Shown here piece after piece: positions 27,200 through 35,387 of a stretch of 56,330 nt of DNA. Numbering within the stretch: position 1 is the first letter of the stretch; each line of letters starts with the position of its first letter. The DNA is from Rhodobacterales bacterium HKCCSP123 (GTDB taxonomy: Bacteria; Pseudomonadota; Alphaproteobacteria; Rhodobacterales; Rhodobacteraceae). Made by a program: the position numbers and the translations under genes. The DNA lies in the NCBI GenBank assembly GCA_015689745.1, contig WVSO01000016.1:1-56330 (forward strand), written 5' to 3'. The notes beneath the pieces were generated by a model, which did no database searches, was not told the DNA's origin, and saw nothing but the letters and a program-made list of their open reading frames with translations.

Positions 27200-27529
27200 T
27201 CAGCCCAGAAGCGCGCCCAAGGCCCAGAAGCTTCCCATCCCCGACACGATCGCCCAGATCGCGTTCTTCGTCCAAAGCCCGACGCCAAGCCCCACCACCG
27301 CCGACGCCACCCGCACCGGGTCGAGCGTGCCGCCCGTCGCCTCGGGCCACAGGACCAGCGGCGTCACCATCGCGGGCAGGATGCCCACCGCGGTGTAGCG
27401 CAGGTGGCGCAGAAGCCACGGGGGAAGCTCCCGGTTGCCGAGGATGCCGAGAAACGAGAACCGGATCAGGAAGGTTCCCACCCCGAGGGCGAGGATGATC
27501 ACCCAGAGCTGCGCGTCGGAATAGCTCAT
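27200..27529 (-). CDS. azlD: Branched-chain amino acid exporter small subunit AzlD
   Basis: A 109-residue membrane protein with three to four helices (MSYSDAQLWVIILALGVGTF..., FLIRFSFLGILGNRELPPWL). It matches the AzlD family that works with AzlC to export branched-chain amino acids or analogues. It overlaps the azlC stop by 4 bases. Confidence 0.9.
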   Translation of the reverse strand: MSYSDAQLWVIILALGVGTFLIRFSFLGILGNRELPPWLLRHLRYTAVGILPAMVTPLVLWPEATGGTLDPVRVASAVVGLGVGLWTKNAIWAIVSGMGSFWALGALLG

Positions 27530-28233
27530 CGCCGCGCCTCCATCCGGCGCTCGACCTCGGCGCCCACGATCATCGCGGCCAGCCCCGCCGCCAAGAGCCA
27601 CAGGTTCCACGGCAGGAAGCCCAGAAGGATCGCCATCACGACCGAGGTCACGGCGGCGGCCACATGCGCCAGCGTCCTGAGCGCGGGCGCGATCAGCGCG
27701 ATGAAGGTGATCGGCACCGCGAAATCGAGGCCGAGCGCAGGCGGCAGCGCCGCACCCACCCAGATGCCCACCGCCGTCGCGCCGACCCAGACCGGGATGA
27801 TCGGCGTCGCCGTCCCGAAGAAGAAGGCCATCCGCTCGGGTGCCGTCGTCGCGGGGCGCGCCTCGTATTCCGCATGGGCCAGCGCATAGGTCTGGTCGAC
27901 GTTCATATAGGCGGCCAGCGCCCGCTGCCAGAAAGGCGCCTGTCCCAGGTAGGGCGCGAGCGAGGCGGAATACATCGCCATCCGCAGGTTCACCGCCAGT
28001 GCCGAGGCCACGACGATCAGCGTGGGCGCGCCATCGGCCATCAGCTGCAGCGCCGTGAACTGCGACGCGCCCGCGATCACCAGGACGGTGAAGCCCATCA
28101 CCTGCGCGATATCGAGCCCCGCCTCGGTTCCCACCACCCCGAAGAGCAGCCCGAAGGGCGCCACGACGATCACGAAGGGCAGCGCGGCGCTGACACCGCG
28201 GCGATAGGCGGCTCGGGGGCTGGATGCGGACAT
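27526..28233 (-). CDS. azlC: Branched-chain amino acid exporter large subunit AzlC
   Basis: A 235-residue membrane protein with the AzlC marks ALPFVIVVAPFGLLFG, AGASQFTALQLMADG and ALAVNLRMAMYSASLAP, and five to seven helices. It forms the export permease with AzlD. It is the first gene of the azlCD pair and is divergent from mobA. Confidence 0.92.
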   Translation of the reverse strand: MSASSPRAAYRRGVSAALPFVIVVAPFGLLFGVVGTEAGLDIAQVMGFTVLVIAGASQFTALQLMADGAPTLIVVASALAVNLRMAMYSASLAPYLGQAPFWQRALAAYMNVDQTYALAHAEYEARPATTAPERMAFFFGTATPIIPVWVGATAVGIWVGAALPPALGLDFAVPITFIALIAPALRTLAHVAAAVTSVVMAILLGFLPWNLWLLAAGLAAMIVGAEVERRMEARR

Positions 28234-28332
28234 GGGGGCGGGATAGCCTCGGACAGGAGTTCGGCGCAGGCTTAGGCCAGCACCGCGGGGGATGCAATTC
28301 AGGCCGCGTGAGACGCGGCATCAGGAGGGGTG

Positions 28333-28923
28333 ATGGACCAGCGCGCAGCCGTGGGCGTGATCCTCGCGGGGGGCGGAGGGCGGCGGATCGGCGGCGACAA
28401 GCCCTTCGTCGCGCTGGCCGGGCGGCCGCTGGTGGCGCATGTCGTGGCACGCCTCGCCCCGCAATGCCGCGCACTGGCGGTGAACGCGGCCCCCGACCCG
28501 CGCCTCGCGGCGCTCGGTCTTCCGGTCATTCCCGACGGGGACGCGGGCGGGCTGGGCCCGCTCTCGGGCATCCTCGCCGCGATGGACTGGGCCGCGTCAC
28601 AGGGCGCCTCCCGCGTCCTGACCGCCCCGGTGGATACGCCCTTTCTGCCCGGCGACCTCGCGGCGGGTCTGTCGTCTCTCGACGCGCCCATCGTGCTCGC
28701 TCGCACGGCGGACGGGCTGCAGGGCACCTGCGGCCTTTGGTCCGTCAGCCTGCGTGACGCGCTGTCCGCGGCGCTGGCGGCGGGCACCCGCAAGGTGACC
28801 GAGTTCACCGCCGCGCAGGGCGCGGAGAGCGTCCTCTTCCCCGAGGGCGACCCGCCCGCCTTCCTCAACGTGAACCGGCCCGGGGATCTTGCCCGCGCCG
28901 AGGCCTGCCTGGGGGGATCATGA
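28333..28923 (+). CDS. mobA: Molybdenum cofactor guanylyltransferase
   Basis: A 196-residue cytosolic enzyme that attaches GMP to molybdopterin to make the MGD cofactor of the DMSO-reductase family. It has the nucleotide-binding start GVILAGGGGRRIGGDKPF and the metal motif APVDTPFLP. An AGGAGGGG site overlaps an in-frame GTG at 28330 directly before the ATG; either could start translation. It overlaps the next gene by 4 bases (ATGA). Confidence 0.93.
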   Translation: MDQRAAVGVILAGGGGRRIGGDKPFVALAGRPLVAHVVARLAPQCRALAVNAAPDPRLAALGLPVIPDGDAGGLGPLSGILAAMDWAASQGASRVLTAPVDTPFLPGDLAAGLSSLDAPIVLARTADGLQGTCGLWSVSLRDALSAALAAGTRKVTEFTAAQGAESVLFPEGDPPAFLNVNRPGDLARAEACLGGS

Positions 28924-29777
28924 CCTCGACGGAGGTGATCATCATGGTCGACTGGTCGGCACGCTCGGCCCGCTCGCCTGCGAAACGCACCAAGGACGCG
29001 ATCTTCATCGCCGAAACCGGCCCGGCAGGCCGCTTCGTCACCTATTGCAGGACCCGCGCCGAGGCGCAGGCGCATCTCGCCGCCCGCTTCGACACCGCCC
29101 TTGCGCAAGGTTGGCAGGTGACAGCGGGTTTCGATTTCCCCTTCGGCTACCCAAGCGGCTTCGCCCGCGCCGTGACCGGATCGGACGACCCCTTCGCGCT
29201 CTGGGCCTGGCTGGCGGAGGCGATCGAAGACGACGAGCGAAACGGGAACAACCGCCTCGAGGTCGCCGACCGGATCAACGCGAAGCTGCCCGGCGGCGGC
29301 CCGTTCTGGTCGCACCCGAAAGGCCAAACGCCTGCCCATGTGCCGTTCCGCAAGCCGCCGCACGAGGGCCACCCCTTCGCCGAACGGCGCAGGGTCGAGA
29401 CCATCGCAACCGGGGCCAGCACCTGCTTCCAGCTCTACGGAAACGGCGCCGTCGCCAGCCAGACCCTCGTCGGTCTGCCCCGCCTGCAGGCGCTCCGCCG
29501 CCGCTACGGCGACGCTCTCGCCGTGCGCCCCTTCGAGGACCATGATGCGCCGATCCTGCTGGCCGAGGTCTATCCCTCGCTCCTGAACGCCGAGGTCCGC
29601 GCGCGGCAGCGCCCCGCCGAGATCCTCGACGCCGCACAGGTGCGCGTGCTGGCCGCGGCCTTCGCCGGGCTGCCGCCGGACCGCCGCGACGCGATACTGC
29701 GCGAGGGCGACCGCGAAGAAGGCTGGATCGCGGGCCTCGGCCACGAGGCCGAGTTGATCGCCGCGCTCGCGGCGTGA
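28920..29777 (+). CDS. Protein of unknown function coupled to mobA, possibly RNase H-like fold
   Basis: A 285-residue soluble protein. I do not recognise its function. It begins IIMVDWSARSARSPAKRTKD and has GFDFPFGYPSGFAR (about residues 75-88) and LLAEVYPSLL (about 214-223). Acidic residues at the ends of these predicted strands are spaced as in RNase H-fold proteins of the DUF429 kind, which is an inference by eye. The 4-base overlap with mobA shows co-translation, so a role linked to molybdenum cofactor use is possible. Confidence 0.8.
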   Translation: MTSTEVIIMVDWSARSARSPAKRTKDAIFIAETGPAGRFVTYCRTRAEAQAHLAARFDTALAQGWQVTAGFDFPFGYPSGFARAVTGSDDPFALWAWLAEAIEDDERNGNNRLEVADRINAKLPGGGPFWSHPKGQTPAHVPFRKPPHEGHPFAERRRVETIATGASTCFQLYGNGAVASQTLVGLPRLQALRRRYGDALAVRPFEDHDAPILLAEVYPSLLNAEVRARQRPAEILDAAQVRVLAAAFAGLPPDRRDAILREGDREEGWIAGLGHEAELIAALAA

Positions 29778-29783
29778 CGCGGG

Positions 29784-29848
29784 CGTTTTCCTGCAGGAAA
29801 ACGAAACCGGAAAACTGCAGTTTTCCGCGGTGTCCGCGCGAACACCGC
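29784..29848. repeat. Array of three palindromes, two centred on CTGCAG
   Basis: In the convergent gap between 29777 and 29856 lie two perfect 20-nt palindromes, CGTTTTCCTGCAGGAAAACG (29784-29803) and CGGAAAACTGCAGTTTTCCG (29808-29827), then a 22-nt one with a single mismatched pair (29827-29848). Centres are 24 and 20 nt apart. It probably acts as a two-way terminator, with the same plan as the array at 2033-2121. Confidence 0.8.
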
Positions 29849-29855
29849 CCGCGCC

Positions 29856-30878
29856 TCAGTCGAAGGTGCCCGCCACGCGGCCGATCAGCATGAAGGCCCG
29901 CGCCGTGCGCGTGCCCGCCAGCGCCACGATCTCGGCATCGCTGGCGTTCTTCTCGAACTCCATGAAGGTCCGGTCGAAATGGCGCAGGAAGTGATGCGCT
30001 GCGTCCCGGAAGACCGGGTCCTTCTTCATCCGTCCCGCCGCCAGCACGAGGCTGGACCGATCATGGATGCCACCCAGCGCGGCGATGGCCCGACCGCGCT
30101 CGCCCTGCGCGAAGCGGCGCCAGACCTCGGGCCGGGCACGGTCGGGGCGAAGGTCGTCCATGTAGATGCCGTCCTGGCTGAGCAGCGTCAGCACGTCCTG
30201 GCTTGCGCGGATCAGCCGCTCGGTGGCGTGATCCTCGAGCGCGCGGCGCAGCGTGCGAAAGCCTTCCTTGTCGTGCTCGTTCTCGGGGAAGTTCATTGCC
30301 TTGATGAAATCGGCGACCGAGATCGGGTCCTTCTGCGCCGGGGTGGCCAGCGCAAGCCCCGGCTGCGGGGCCTCGGGGCTGGTCGCGGCCTGCACGACGG
30401 CCGCGCGCTCCTCGGCGGGCGGCAGGGCGCGCAGGGACGAGAAGATGACCGGTGCGCCGCCAGCACCCGCCGCGGCCTGGCGCTGCCCCTCGATCAGTTC
30501 CTCGAGCTTCTCGACGACGCCCGGTTTCAGGTCCAGCGCCGCACGCTGCTGCTGGTCGACATAGGCCGCGCGCATCGCGTCGATCGAGGCCTGAAGCCGC
30601 GCGGCCTCTTCCCGCAACCCCCGGGCGGTGCGCGCCGCGGTCGCCGCGACCCAGATCAGCGCGATGGGCATGAGGATGGCGAGGCCGGTCAGCACGCCGT
30701 CGGCGAAGCCGCCGCCGGTCTCGCCCTCGGCGCCGCCCCGGTTGAAGGCGAAGACCGCGCCGATCCACATGAGGGTCAGGGCGATGGCCGCCACCTCGAT
30801 CCCCGTGATGCGCCGCGACGGCTCTTCCCGGGCATAGAGGCCCAGTTCGAGGGTCGAGGGCTTACGGTCGTCGGGCAT
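29856..30878 (-). CDS. Conserved membrane protein of unknown function
   Basis: A 340-residue protein with two helices near the N-terminus (ITGIEVAAIALTLMWIGAVF, about 27-46, and VLTGLAILMPIALIWVAATA, about 62-81). A coiled-coil stretch follows (LREEAARLQASIDAMRAAY), then a soluble C-terminal domain with HHFLRHFDRTFMEFEKNAS. I know no function for it; the position beside greA is common in Rhodobacterales as far as I recall. An alternative TTG start at 30914 overlaps the greA stop (TTGA); the ATG at 30878 has a GAAAG site. Both fit translation coupled to greA. Confidence 0.8.
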   Translation of the reverse strand: MPDDRKPSTLELGLYAREEPSRRITGIEVAAIALTLMWIGAVFAFNRGGAEGETGGGFADGVLTGLAILMPIALIWVAATAARTARGLREEAARLQASIDAMRAAYVDQQQRAALDLKPGVVEKLEELIEGQRQAAAGAGGAPVIFSSLRALPPAEERAAVVQAATSPEAPQPGLALATPAQKDPISVADFIKAMNFPENEHDKEGFRTLRRALEDHATERLIRASQDVLTLLSQDGIYMDDLRPDRARPEVWRRFAQGERGRAIAALGGIHDRSSLVLAAGRMKKDPVFRDAAHHFLRHFDRTFMEFEKNASDAEIVALAGTRTARAFMLIGRVAGTFD

Positions 30879-30910
30879 GCGCGGAGGCTTTCCGGGCGAA
30901 GGTACGGTAC

Positions 30911-31378
30911 TCAAACGTAGGAGACGGACAGGATCTCGTAATCCTTGTCGCCGCCGGGTGTCTTCACCTCGACGCTATCGCCCTCATCCTTGCCGATCAA
31001 GGCGCGGGCGAGGGGCGAGTTGATGTTGAGAAGGCCCTTCTCGATGTTCGCCTCGGACTCGCCGACGATCTGGTAGGTCTTCTCGACATCGTCCTCGTCC
31101 ACGAGCACCACGGTCGCGCCGAACTTGATCGGGCCCGACAGCGTCTTGGGGTCGATGACATTGGCGCGCCCGATCAGCCCCTCGAGCTCCTTGATGCGGC
31201 CCTCGATGAAGGACTGCTTCTCCTTTGCCGAATGGTATTCCGCGTTCTCCGACAGGTCGCCGTGCTCGCGCGCCTCGGCGATGGCCTGGATGATCGCCGG
31301 GCGTTCGACGGACTTGAACTGCTTCAACTCCTCGTTCAGGGCCTTGTAGCCCGCGGGGGTCATCGGGATCTTGTCCAT
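30911..31378 (-). CDS. greA: Transcription elongation factor GreA
   Basis: A 155-residue factor that rescues backtracked RNA polymerase by stimulating transcript cleavage. The N-terminal coiled coil has the acidic tip [13 protein letters not shown] (Asp and Glu at about 41-44), and the C-terminal domain ends [20 protein letters not shown] with the usual PGG-x-Y-EI tail. Length and motifs fit GreA fully. Confidence 0.97.
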   Translation of the reverse strand: MDKIPMTPAGYKALNEELKQFKSVERPAIIQAIAEAREHGDLSENAEYHSAKEKQSFIEGRIKELEGLIGRANVIDPKTLSGPIKFGATVVLVDEDDVEKTYQIVGESEANIEKGLLNINSPLARALIGKDEGDSVEVKTPGGDKDYEILSVSYV

Positions 31379-31487
31379 GGAACTACGCCTCGGGTGACTG
31401 GTGCTCGGTAGGAGTGTCGAGCGCCCGAGGTTAGGGCCGAACGCTCAGGTGTTCAACGGGGGTCTTGGGCGGCACAGGACGCCGGGG

Positions 31488-31640
31488 CTAGAGTGTGCCC
31501 GCGACGCCCACACTGACGCTGCCGCTGACCGTGACGCCGGCGGCGGGCCGGGGGTCGGGGCGCTCGGGGGCGCCATCGGCACCGCAAGCCGCAAGCAGGC
31601 CGAGGGCGAGGGTCGCGGCGATCAGTCGAAGGGTCGTCAT
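31488..31640 (-). CDS. Very small lipoprotein coupled to argH
   Basis: A 50-residue product with a signal sequence [19 protein letters not shown] (lipobox LAAC, Cys19) and a short mature part rich in P, G, S and V ending VSVGVAGTL. The ATG overlaps the argH stop (ATGA), so it is translated with argH. It resembles the LptM/YifL type of minimal lipoprotein that in E. coli assists the LPS transport machine; this is a suggestion only. Confidence 0.8.
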   Translation of the reverse strand: MTTLRLIAATLALGLLAACGADGAPERPDPRPAAGVTVSGSVSVGVAGTL

Positions 31641-33028
31641 GGGAGCTGCTCCTTCCAGCGGGCGATCTGGGCACGCACCTGCGCCGGCGCGGTGCCGCCG
31701 TAGGACATGCGCGAGGCGACCGAATTGTGCACGCCCAGCACCTCGAAGATATCAGCCGTGATGCCCGGATGAACAGAGCGCATCTGCTCGAGGGTCAGGT
31801 CGGGCAGATCGACACCACCGGCTTCGGCCATGGCGACAAGGCTGCCGGTGACGTGATGCGCCTCCCGGAAGGGCAGGCCCAGAACGCGCACCAGCCAGTC
31901 GGCGAGATCGGTCGCGGTGGAAAAGCCCGAGCCAGCCGCGGCCTCGAGCGCCTCGCGGTTGGCGGACATGTCGCGCACCATCCCCTCCATCGCCGCAAGC
32001 GCCAGCATGAGGGTGTCGGCCGCGTCGAAGACCTGTTCCTTGTCTTCCTGCATGTCCTTTGAGTAGGCGAGCGGCAGCCCCTTCATCACCGTCATCAGCG
32101 CGACATTCGCGCCGAAGATGCGCCCGATCTTGGCGCGGATCAGCTCCGCCGCATCGGGGTTCTTCTTCTGGGGCATGATCGAGGAGCCGGTCGAGAACCG
32201 GTCGCTGAGCCGCACGAAGCGGAACTGCGCCGAGGACCAGATCACCAGCTCTTCCGCGAAGCGGCTCAGGTGCATCGCGCAGATCGAGGCCGCGGCGAGG
32301 AACTCGAGCGCGAAATCGCGGTCCGAGACGGCATCGAGAGAATTGGCCGCGGGCCGGTCGAAGCCAAGCGCCCGCGCCGTCATCTCGCGGTCGATCGGGA
32401 AGGAGGTGCCGGCCAGCGCCGCCGCCCCCAGCGGGCATTCGTTCATCCGCGTGCGCGCATCGGAAAAGCGCGAGCGGTCGCGGGCGAACATCTCGACATA
32501 GGCCATCATGTGATGACCCCAGGTGACGGGCTGCGCGGTCTGCAGATGGGTGAAGCCGGGCATGACCCAATCCGCGCCCGCCTCGGCCTGCACGAGCAGC
32601 GCGCGCATCAGCGCCTCGAGCCCCGCGATGGCGGCATCGACCTGGTCGCGCACCCAGAGCCTGAAATCGGTCGCCACCTGGTCGTTGCGCGACCGGCCGG
32701 TGTGAAGCCGCCCGGCGGGTTCGCCGATCACTTCCTTCAGGCGGGCCTCCACGTTCATGTGGATGTCTTCCAGCGCGGTCGAGAACCGGAATGTGCCCGC
32801 TTCGATCTCTGACAAGACCGTGAGCAACCCTTCCCGGATGGCCTCGGCGTCGCTATCACTCAGGATGCCGGTGGCCGCCAGCATCGCCGCATGGGCGCGG
32901 GAACCTTCGATGTCCTGCTTCGCCAGTCGCTTGTCGAACCCGATCGAGGCGTTGATCGCCTCCATGATCGCGTCGGGTCCCGCGGCGAAGCGCCCGCCCC
33001 ACATGGCGTTGGTCGTGGTCTCGGTCAT
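31637..33028 (-). CDS. argH: Argininosuccinate lyase
   Basis: A 463-residue enzyme that splits argininosuccinate into arginine and fumarate, the last step of arginine synthesis. It has the opening [11 protein letters not shown], the substrate motif [14 protein letters not shown], and the signature [12 protein letters not shown] with the catalytic Ser. It is divergent from tlpA with only 28 bases between start codons. Confidence 0.97.
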   Translation of the reverse strand: MTETTTNAMWGGRFAAGPDAIMEAINASIGFDKRLAKQDIEGSRAHAAMLAATGILSDSDAEAIREGLLTVLSEIEAGTFRFSTALEDIHMNVEARLKEVIGEPAGRLHTGRSRNDQVATDFRLWVRDQVDAAIAGLEALMRALLVQAEAGADWVMPGFTHLQTAQPVTWGHHMMAYVEMFARDRSRFSDARTRMNECPLGAAALAGTSFPIDREMTARALGFDRPAANSLDAVSDRDFALEFLAAASICAMHLSRFAEELVIWSSAQFRFVRLSDRFSTGSSIMPQKKNPDAAELIRAKIGRIFGANVALMTVMKGLPLAYSKDMQEDKEQVFDAADTLMLALAAMEGMVRDMSANREALEAAAGSGFSTATDLADWLVRVLGLPFREAHHVTGSLVAMAEAGGVDLPDLTLEQMRSVHPGITADIFEVLGVHNSVASRMSYGGTAPAQVRAQIARWKEQLP

Positions 33029-33056
33029 CGGTTCCGGCCCCTGAAGAGGAATTCAC

Positions 33057-33623
33057 ATGATCCGCGTTCTGCGTTCCGCCGCCCTTTATATCGGCGCAGC
33101 CCTCTGTGCAAACCTCGGGGCACAGTCCGCCGTGGCCCAGGACCTGTCGGCCTACCTGACGGGAGAGATGCGCGGGCTGGTGATCCACGCCGAACCGGTG
33201 GCGGCGTCGAGCCTGCCCTTCGTCCGGGCGGACGAGACCGAGGGGGCGCTGGCCGATTACGCGGGGCAATACGTGGTGCTGAACTTCTGGGCGACATGGT
33301 GCGCGCCGTGCCGCGAGGAGATGCCCTCGCTGCAGACGTTGCAGACCACGCTCGGCGGTGACGGGTTTTCCGTGGTGACGCTCGCAACGGGCCGCAACCC
33401 GCCGCAGGCGATCCGCCGTTTCTTCGAGGAGATCGGGGTGGATGCCCTGCCGCAGCACCGCGACATCAACCAGCAGATCGCACGCGAGATGGGGGTCTTC
33501 GGCCTGCCGATCACGGTGATCCTGAACCCCGAGGGTCAGGAGATCGCGCGGCTGAGGGGCGATGCGCATTGGGACAGCCCCGAGGCGATCGCGCTGATCG
33601 AGGCGCTGCTCGCGGGAAGCTGA
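33057..33623 (+). CDS. tlpA: TlpA-family thiol-disulfide oxidoreductase
   Basis: A 188-residue secreted thioredoxin-like protein with an N-terminal signal or anchor (about residues 1-27, ending AQSAVA-QD) and the active site WATWCAPCREE (Cys82, Cys85). A cis-Pro loop GLPITVIL follows. Proteins of this type reduce apocytochrome c or copper-binding partners in the periplasm, which suits a genome rich in c-type cytochromes. A GAGGAA site precedes the ATG. Confidence 0.92.
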   Translation: MIRVLRSAALYIGAALCANLGAQSAVAQDLSAYLTGEMRGLVIHAEPVAASSLPFVRADETEGALADYAGQYVVLNFWATWCAPCREEMPSLQTLQTTLGGDGFSVVTLATGRNPPQAIRRFFEEIGVDALPQHRDINQQIAREMGVFGLPITVILNPEGQEIARLRGDAHWDSPEAIALIEALLAGS

Positions 33624-33678
33624 GGGGATTTCGCCCGCTGGCGCGGCCGACCCGCGCGCCGCTGGCGCGGCGCGGATG

Positions 33679-33740
33679 CGAATTTTCGTACGAAAATTCG
33701 GGGGGCTCTGCCCCCGTCCTTCGGACTCCCCCGGGATATT
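33679..33740. repeat. Palindrome and hairpin cluster between tlpA and tag
   Basis: A perfect 22-nt palindrome centred on CGTACG (33679-33700) is followed by a hairpin GGGGGC-TCT-GCCCCC (33701-33715), a small hairpin GTCC-TTC-GGAC (33716-33726) and CCCCCGGGATATTT. I recall this kind of tail (CTCTGCCCCC...GGATATTT) as frequent at gene ends in Rhodobacterales genomes. It is probably a two-way terminator in this convergent gap. Confidence 0.75.
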
Positions 33741-33768
33741 TGTGAAACGGAGAAGCGCGGGGCGGGCG

Positions 33769-34335
33769 TCAGGTGAGGTCGGCGTGGCGGAAGCAGCCCG
33801 TGACGTGGTCGTTCACCAGGCCCGTCGCCTGCATCCAGGCATAGGTGATCGTCGGGCCGCAGAAGCGGAACCCCTTGCGCTTCAGGTCCTTCGACACCTG
33901 TTCGCTGAGGGGGGTGAAGGCAGGCACGTCCGCCATCGTCGCCCGGCAGGGCTGCAGGGGCGCGCCGTCGACGTAGCCCCACATGAGATCGGCGAAGGTC
34001 TCCGGCCCGCCGAGATCGAGGAAGGCCTGCGCGTTGGTGATCGTCGCCTCGATCTTGCCGCGGTGGCGCACGATGCCGGGGTCGACCAGCAGGCGCGCGA
34101 CCTCCGCCTCGCCCCAACGGGCGATCACCTCCGGGTCGAAGCCCTTGAACGCCGCTCGGAAGGCCTCGCGCTTCCTGAGGATGGTGATCCAGGCAAGCCC
34201 GGCCTGGAACCCGTCGAGGATCAGCTTCTCCCAGAGCGCGCGGCCACAGCGTTCCGGCACGCCCCATTCGGTGTCGTGGTAGGCGACATAGAGCGGATCG
34301 TCGCCGCACCATTCGCAGCGCCCGGCCTGAACCAT
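33769..34335 (-). CDS. tag: DNA-3-methyladenine glycosylase I
   Basis: A 188-residue base-excision repair enzyme that removes 3-methyladenine. It has the zinc-site residues near the ends (CEWCG at about 7-11, HVTGC near the C-terminus), YHDTEWGVP, and LILDGFQAGLAWITIL, all Tag marks. An in-frame ATG at 34377 with an AAGGAA site would add 14 residues; the 34335 start gives a length like E. coli Tag (187), so I prefer it, but the choice is open. Confidence 0.93.
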   Translation of the reverse strand: MVQAGRCEWCGDDPLYVAYHDTEWGVPERCGRALWEKLILDGFQAGLAWITILRKREAFRAAFKGFDPEVIARWGEAEVARLLVDPGIVRHRGKIEATITNAQAFLDLGGPETFADLMWGYVDGAPLQPCRATMADVPAFTPLSEQVSKDLKRKGFRFCGPTITYAWMQATGLVNDHVTGCFRHADLT

Positions 34336-34435
34336 CTCGGAAACCTCGTAGAATGAGCGCAAAATGCCGAATTTCATGCTTCCTTAAGGGGCGGGGTGGC
34401 ATGACCGCAAGGACTTTGCAGGCGGAGAGACCGGG

Positions 34436-35275
34436 ATGGGCCACATGCGGGGAAAGCTTGTCGACGCGGGGCTGGGCAGCCCGCTCGACGTGGCGATCAC
34501 CCAACGCGACCGCGGCACGCTTGCCATGGTGCGCCAGGCGCTGGAACGGGGCGATGCGCTGCTCGCCTACCAGCCGGTGATGCGCGCCGATGGCGCCGGC
34601 GTCGCCTTCTGGGAGGGGCTGATCCGCCTGCTGGACGAAACCGGCCGCGTGATCCCCGCCCGCGATTTCATCGGCGTGGTCGAGGAGCAGGACCTCGGCC
34701 GGCAGATCGATTGCGCAGCCCTCAGGATGGGGCTGTCGGCCTTGGCGGCGCATCCGTCGCTCAGGCTGGCCGTCAACATGTCGGCGCGCTCCGTCGGCTA
34801 CCCCGGCTGGATGCAGATCCTGCGGCGTGCGTTGAAACGCAGGCCGGATGTCGGGCAGCGGCTGATCCTGGAAATCACCGAAACCTCCGCCATGCAGATG
34901 CCCGAGATCGTGCAGGTCTTCATGGAGGAGTTGCAGGACAAGGGCGTGACCTTCGCGCTCGATGATTTCGGCGCGGGCTACACCGCCTTCCGGCACCTGA
35001 GGCATTTCTGCTTCGACATCCTGAAGATCGACGGGCAGTTCGCCCGCAACGTGGACGGCGACGCCGACAACCAGGTCCTGTGCGAGGCGCTGATCTCGCT
35101 CGGCCACCACTTCGACATGGTCGTCGTCGCCGAGGCCGTCGAAACCGACGCGGAGGCGCGCTGGCTTGGCGCGGCCGGTGTGGACTGCCTGCAGGGCTAT
35201 CACTTCGGCGCGCCGAGCATGACGCCGCCATGGGCGCCACCCGCCCGGCCGGCGCATGGAGCGCCCCGCGGCTGA
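34436..35275 (+). CDS. EAL-domain protein (cyclic-di-GMP phosphodiesterase or receptor)
   Basis: A 279-residue soluble protein made of a single EAL domain with no GGDEF or sensor domain. Metal and substrate residues are mostly present: EGL (60-62, in place of EAL), [34 protein letters not shown] and LQGYHF. The change from EAL to EGL is unusual, but the Glu is kept, so activity is possible. It may lower cyclic-di-GMP levels or bind it. The last 15 or so residues are Pro- and Ala-rich. Confidence 0.9.
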   Translation: MGHMRGKLVDAGLGSPLDVAITQRDRGTLAMVRQALERGDALLAYQPVMRADGAGVAFWEGLIRLLDETGRVIPARDFIGVVEEQDLGRQIDCAALRMGLSALAAHPSLRLAVNMSARSVGYPGWMQILRRALKRRPDVGQRLILEITETSAMQMPEIVQVFMEELQDKGVTFALDDFGAGYTAFRHLRHFCFDILKIDGQFARNVDGDADNQVLCEALISLGHHFDMVVVAEAVETDAEARWLGAAGVDCLQGYHFGAPSMTPPWAPPARPAHGAPRG

Positions 35276-35387
35276 GACACCGTGTCAGGTGTCACGCGCC
35301 CCGCGCCGCGTTTACCAAGTCCCCCGAGAGATGAACCCGCCATGGCGGCTGCAACCGCTCGTGGCGCACTCCATGAAAGGGATTTCC

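Noticed and set aside
35276-35293. GACACC-N6-GGTGTC as a terminator after the EAL gene
   Set aside because: Six-base stem without T-run, and it begins at the stop codon; not enough to annotate.
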